Positions 61,340 through 64,000 of a stretch of DNA of 64,000 nucleotides are shown piece after piece. The position numbers were made by a program, and so were the translations under genes. How positions within the stretch are numbered: position 1 is the stretch's first letter; every line of letters starts with the position of its first letter. Source of the stretch: Ilyonectria destructans. Its lineage: Eukaryota; Ascomycota; Sordariomycetes; Hypocreales; Nectriaceae. The notes under the pieces were generated by a model that did not search any database, was not told the DNA's origin, and saw nothing but the letters and a program-made list of their open reading frames with translations. Where the stretch lies: positions 1,116,001 to 1,180,000 of the forward strand of contig JAHEWK010000003.1 of assembly GCA_020740775.1 (NCBI GenBank), in the 5' to 3' direction.

Positions 61340-64000
61340 ATGCCTGAGACCGCGTCGCCCGACAACGTGCTGCCTTCCTCGAACTCCGATGCCCCCAAGC
61401 TCGAAGATGACGCGCCGCTGCTGCGATCAGACAGCCATGACGCGTTGAACAGGACAACAAATGGCGCTGACGGCGCTGGGGAAGCCGAGCGAGAAACGAC
61501 GCCCAAGACTAACGGCCACGTCCATGACTCTCCGAATGGCCACGCCCCCGACGATGAGCCACCAGCCAAGCGACGCCGCACTCGAGATACGACGCCTCCG
61601 GGCTCTGCAAAAAAGATAAAACCCGAGTCGCCACCATGGAAACGGATCGCTGCCGAAGGCCCTACCTCCTTTACTCAGAACGGCCGGCGCAAATCTGGCC
61701 GCATCAACACTCTCCCCGTCGAGCTCGCACCTCCAAGCAGAAAGCGGGTGACGAGACGATCTATCAACGGAAAGGGCCCTAGTCCGGCGAAGCCTGAAGC
61801 TCAGGTGCCTAATGGAAATTCGAAGAAGTTGCCGAATGGCTCGCAAAAGTCTACTTCCGCCACCAAAACCACACAAACGAAAACCACCTCCCCTCCCACC
61901 CCGAAGACCGCATCGAAGAAGCCTGCTCCAGAACCTCGAACTACCTCCCGATCTACCCGCCGAAGAAGCTCACCTCCCCCACCGACCCGACATTCGATCC
62001 GGTCCCGACGATCGGCGCGATTCAGCGATGTGGCCGATGCGGAGGACGAGAAACCTAAAGACTCCAAATATGATGCTACGACTCGTTCACCCCGAATAAA
62101 ATTAAGAGTTCGATCTGGTGATATCCCTCTCGTTCATCCCGACCAGGTTCGCAAAAAGCCCAAGATTGGGACGAGCTTCGAAGATTTCTGGTCTCGCGCA
62201 GGCGACATTCCCGTCGAGGATGGAGGGTTACTCGCATCCGAAGACGGCCCCCAATACACCGATGAGACGGCACTGAAAGATGCCAGAACGATACTTCGGA
62301 TCGAGGATGAGGTGGAAGCTGGAGGCCTTCTCTCCCAAGAGAGATGCTCCGTCTTTTTACCCGAAGCAGAGGAGGAGCCTCCACGGCAGTGGGCTCGCCA
62401 AGATCACTTGATCAAGGCTGTGACTAACTTCCGGAAACTCATGGTGGCAGAGCAGCAGCGTCACCGATTGACTGCTAAGAAGGTCGCGGAAGCATGTCGC
62501 GACGAATGGATCCGGCGGCAGCCAAAGTCGGCCGAACAACTCGAAATCGAAGCAAGAGAAATGTGGTTGATCCGATACCGGACAGTCGTGAAGACCATCT
62601 TCGGTACCTGGGAAAATGTGCGATTGGAAGTCAATCGTCGGCGTATGGAAGAGTGGGAGCAGGAGGAGCAAAGAAGAGTCAAGGCAGCTCTCAACGAGGC
62701 TGTTCACCTCTCCGAGCAGAAACTTCAGGCTCGACAAGCAGAATTGGGCTCAGAACAGCTGTCTGACGAGGACGATGGCTTTGACGACCTCACCGATGAT
62801 GCCAGCCTGGCCGACGACGACGACGACGAACTGGGACTCGCATCGAACGAGGATGACGGCGACGACGAAGAGGATGAAGACAGCGATGTCATGTCTTTGG
62901 ACGATGATGACGACGTCGACGAAGAAGATGATGACCAAAAAGACTCCGTGGATGAGAATCTGACACAAGACCAACTGCGCGCCAAATACGCCAACATTCC
63001 GGAGTTGGAAAAAGCACCGGAGGGTACCGATACGCCAGCAAACGGGACCGGCCGGGAAGATACAGATGCAGTTGAAGCCACAGAGGATCCAGAGACGAGC
63101 GACGAGTCTGTTGACATGGACGACGATATGGAATCCACTGATATGGATAGCGATGACGGTAACGAAGGTTCTGGCGATGACGAGTCTGAAGGAGAATCTG
63201 AAGACGGTGCCGGCGGTTTGCTGGGAATGTTTTTCGGAAAATCAGAGCTCAAACAGATGAACGAGGAAGCGGCTGCGGAAACCCCTGGCGCTCCTGGCGA
63301 AGACACACAGATGGCGGATGTTGATCCGGATGTTACTCTCGTCTCCAATGGTGCTGACGACGATGAGGTTTCGCTGGTCCGCCATCCTGACTCGGTGAAT
63401 GGTGACATGGCACAAAGCGGCCATGCTAGCCCCGAGGAGGTGAAGGGCGAAGAGCCTACAGATACTACAGAATCACCCAACGACACTCCGGCCCAAGACA
63501 ATGGAAACGATCAACCACCTTCAGCCGAAGTTGTTGAGGATGCTACCACAACTACACCAGATACCCCCGCGCTAGAGACCTCCGCGCTAGACGCCTCCGC
63601 ACCAGATCTCTCCGCAGCAGTTGCTACTGGGCCAGAGACCGCGCCAGAGACCACCGTACCGGATGCTGCCGACCCGGATACTGCTGCGCCAGATGCTACT
63701 GTACTAGATGCTGTGGCGCTAGATGCCTCCGTGCTCGATGTTTCCACCACCGATGCAAAGGACGAGGATACTTCTATGACCGGAATCGATGACCAACCCA
63801 AAGAGGACCTTGCTGCCCAACCCATACCCTCTGCAACATCTGAGAAACCCCAAGCGACGGAGACTGACCCGGTCACCAACCCACCGAGCTCGGACGATAG
63901 CCTGTCGCCGCCTCCCACCTCGGAAACCAAGCTCTCCGACTTTGATAGCCCGTCTGACACAGGGATGGCCATTGACAAGCCCGAAGCGAGTAGGTCTGCT
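61340..64000 (+). CDS. SWR1: SWR1 chromatin-remodelling ATPase, N-terminal part (runs off window)
   Basis: The frame from ATG 61340 stays open for 887 codons to the window edge. SWR1 is the ATPase that puts histone H2A.Z into nucleosomes. Seen: a disordered basic N-terminus (residues 1-250), then an HSA domain at about 350-430 (QWARQDHLIKAVTNFRKLMV, REMWLIRYRTVVKTIFGTW) that binds actin and Arp4. An acidic histone-binding region with Asp/Glu runs spans about 475-535, and LTQDQLRAKYANIPELEKAP near 541 is a SWR1 hallmark. A Thr/Ala/Asp low-complexity stretch lies near 740-815. The two ATPase lobes should follow beyond 64000. HSA plus the QLRAKYA block without DBINO argues for SWR1 over INO80. 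No intron seen. Confidence 0.88.
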   Translation, partial: MPETASPDNVLPSSNSDAPKLEDDAPLLRSDSHDALNRTTNGADGAGEAERETTPKTNGHVHDSPNGHAPDDEPPAKRRRTRDTTPPGSAKKIKPESPPWKRIAAEGPTSFTQNGRRKSGRINTLPVELAPPSRKRVTRRSINGKGPSPAKPEAQVPNGNSKKLPNGSQKSTSATKTTQTKTTSPPTPKTASKKPAPEPRTTSRSTRRRSSPPPPTRHSIRSRRSARFSDVADAEDEKPKDSKYDATTRSPRIKLRVRSGDIPLVHPDQVRKKPKIGTSFEDFWSRAGDIPVEDGGLLASEDGPQYTDETALKDARTILRIEDEVEAGGLLSQERCSVFLPEAEEEPPRQWARQDHLIKAVTNFRKLMVAEQQRHRLTAKKVAEACRDEWIRRQPKSAEQLEIEAREMWLIRYRTVVKTIFGTWENVRLEVNRRRMEEWEQEEQRRVKAALNEAVHLSEQKLQARQAELGSEQLSDEDDGFDDLTDDASLADDDDDELGLASNEDDGDDEEDEDSDVMSLDDDDDVDEEDDDQKDSVDENLTQDQLRAKYANIPELEKAPEGTDTPANGTGREDTDAVEATEDPETSDESVDMDDDMESTDMDSDDGNEGSGDDESEGESEDGAGGLLGMFFGKSELKQMNEEAAAETPGAPGEDTQMADVDPDVTLVSNGADDDEVSLVRHPDSVNGDMAQSGHASPEEVKGEEPTDTTESPNDTPAQDNGNDQPPSAEVVEDATTTTPDTPALETSALDASAPDLSAAVATGPETAPETTVPDAADPDTAAPDATVLDAVALDASVLDVSTTDAKDEDTSMTGIDDQPKEDLAAQPIPSATSEKPQATETDPVTNPPSSDDSLSPPPTSETKLSDFDSPSDTGMAIDKPEASRSA

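Overview
The window is genomic DNA from a filamentous ascomycete fungus (Pezizomycotina, most likely Sordariomycetes). The evidence is short spliceosomal introns of 48-77 nt with GTRNGN donors and CTAAC-like branch sites, fungus-only families (Zn2Cys6 regulator, RTA1, 2EXR, DUF7708, NACHT/STAND), a chromodomain Ty3/gypsy retrotransposon, a Fot1/pogo transposon, and two intron-bearing nuclear tRNA genes. I assigned families by recognising motifs in the translated sequence; no database search was run. Many gene models below are spliced models whose junctions I chose so that the reading frame and family motifs are continuous.

Layout. 1-6 kb: housekeeping block with BUD23 (18S rRNA methyltransferase, minus) divergent from SVP26/TEX261 (COPII cargo adaptor, plus), then a small putative mitochondrial protein. 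7-17 kb: FAD-dependent monooxygenase-like enzyme, Zn2Cys6 regulator, RTA1-like membrane protein, 2EXR protein and an MFS transporter, all on plus. 18-35 kb: accessory, mostly minus-strand block with a NACHT STAND (NLR-like) protein, a C2H2-like zinc-finger protein whose 3' end lies in a perfect 52-bp inverted repeat, a CDF metal transporter, a DUF7708 STAND-like protein and a dynamin-like GTPase. 36-49 kb: mobile-element block with a complete chromovirus (identical 216-bp LTRs, GGAGC target duplication, self-priming primer site, gag and pol in one frame separated by a single UAG), an F-box gene, a 1,021-bp non-coding LTR element of TRIM type (identical 194-bp LTRs, GACTT duplication), and an intact Fot1/pogo element (52-bp terminal inverted repeats, TA duplication). 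49-53 kb: gene-poor stretch with AT-rich DNA and convergent tRNA-Pro and tRNA-Thr genes. 53-64 kb: a 14-TM MFS exporter, a five-exon conserved fungal protein of unknown function, the NDUFB8/ASHI subunit of complex I, and, divergent from it and cut by the window end, the N-terminal part of the SWR1 chromatin remodeller.

The housekeeping genes sit at the ends and the transposons and immunity-like genes in the middle, the usual picture of an accessory island within a conserved chromosome. The most interesting items are the pair of young LTR elements that bracket one F-box gene, the tRNA-independent self-priming signal and gag-pol stop codon of the chromovirus, the TRIM element, and the perfect hairpin at the end of the zinc-finger gene.
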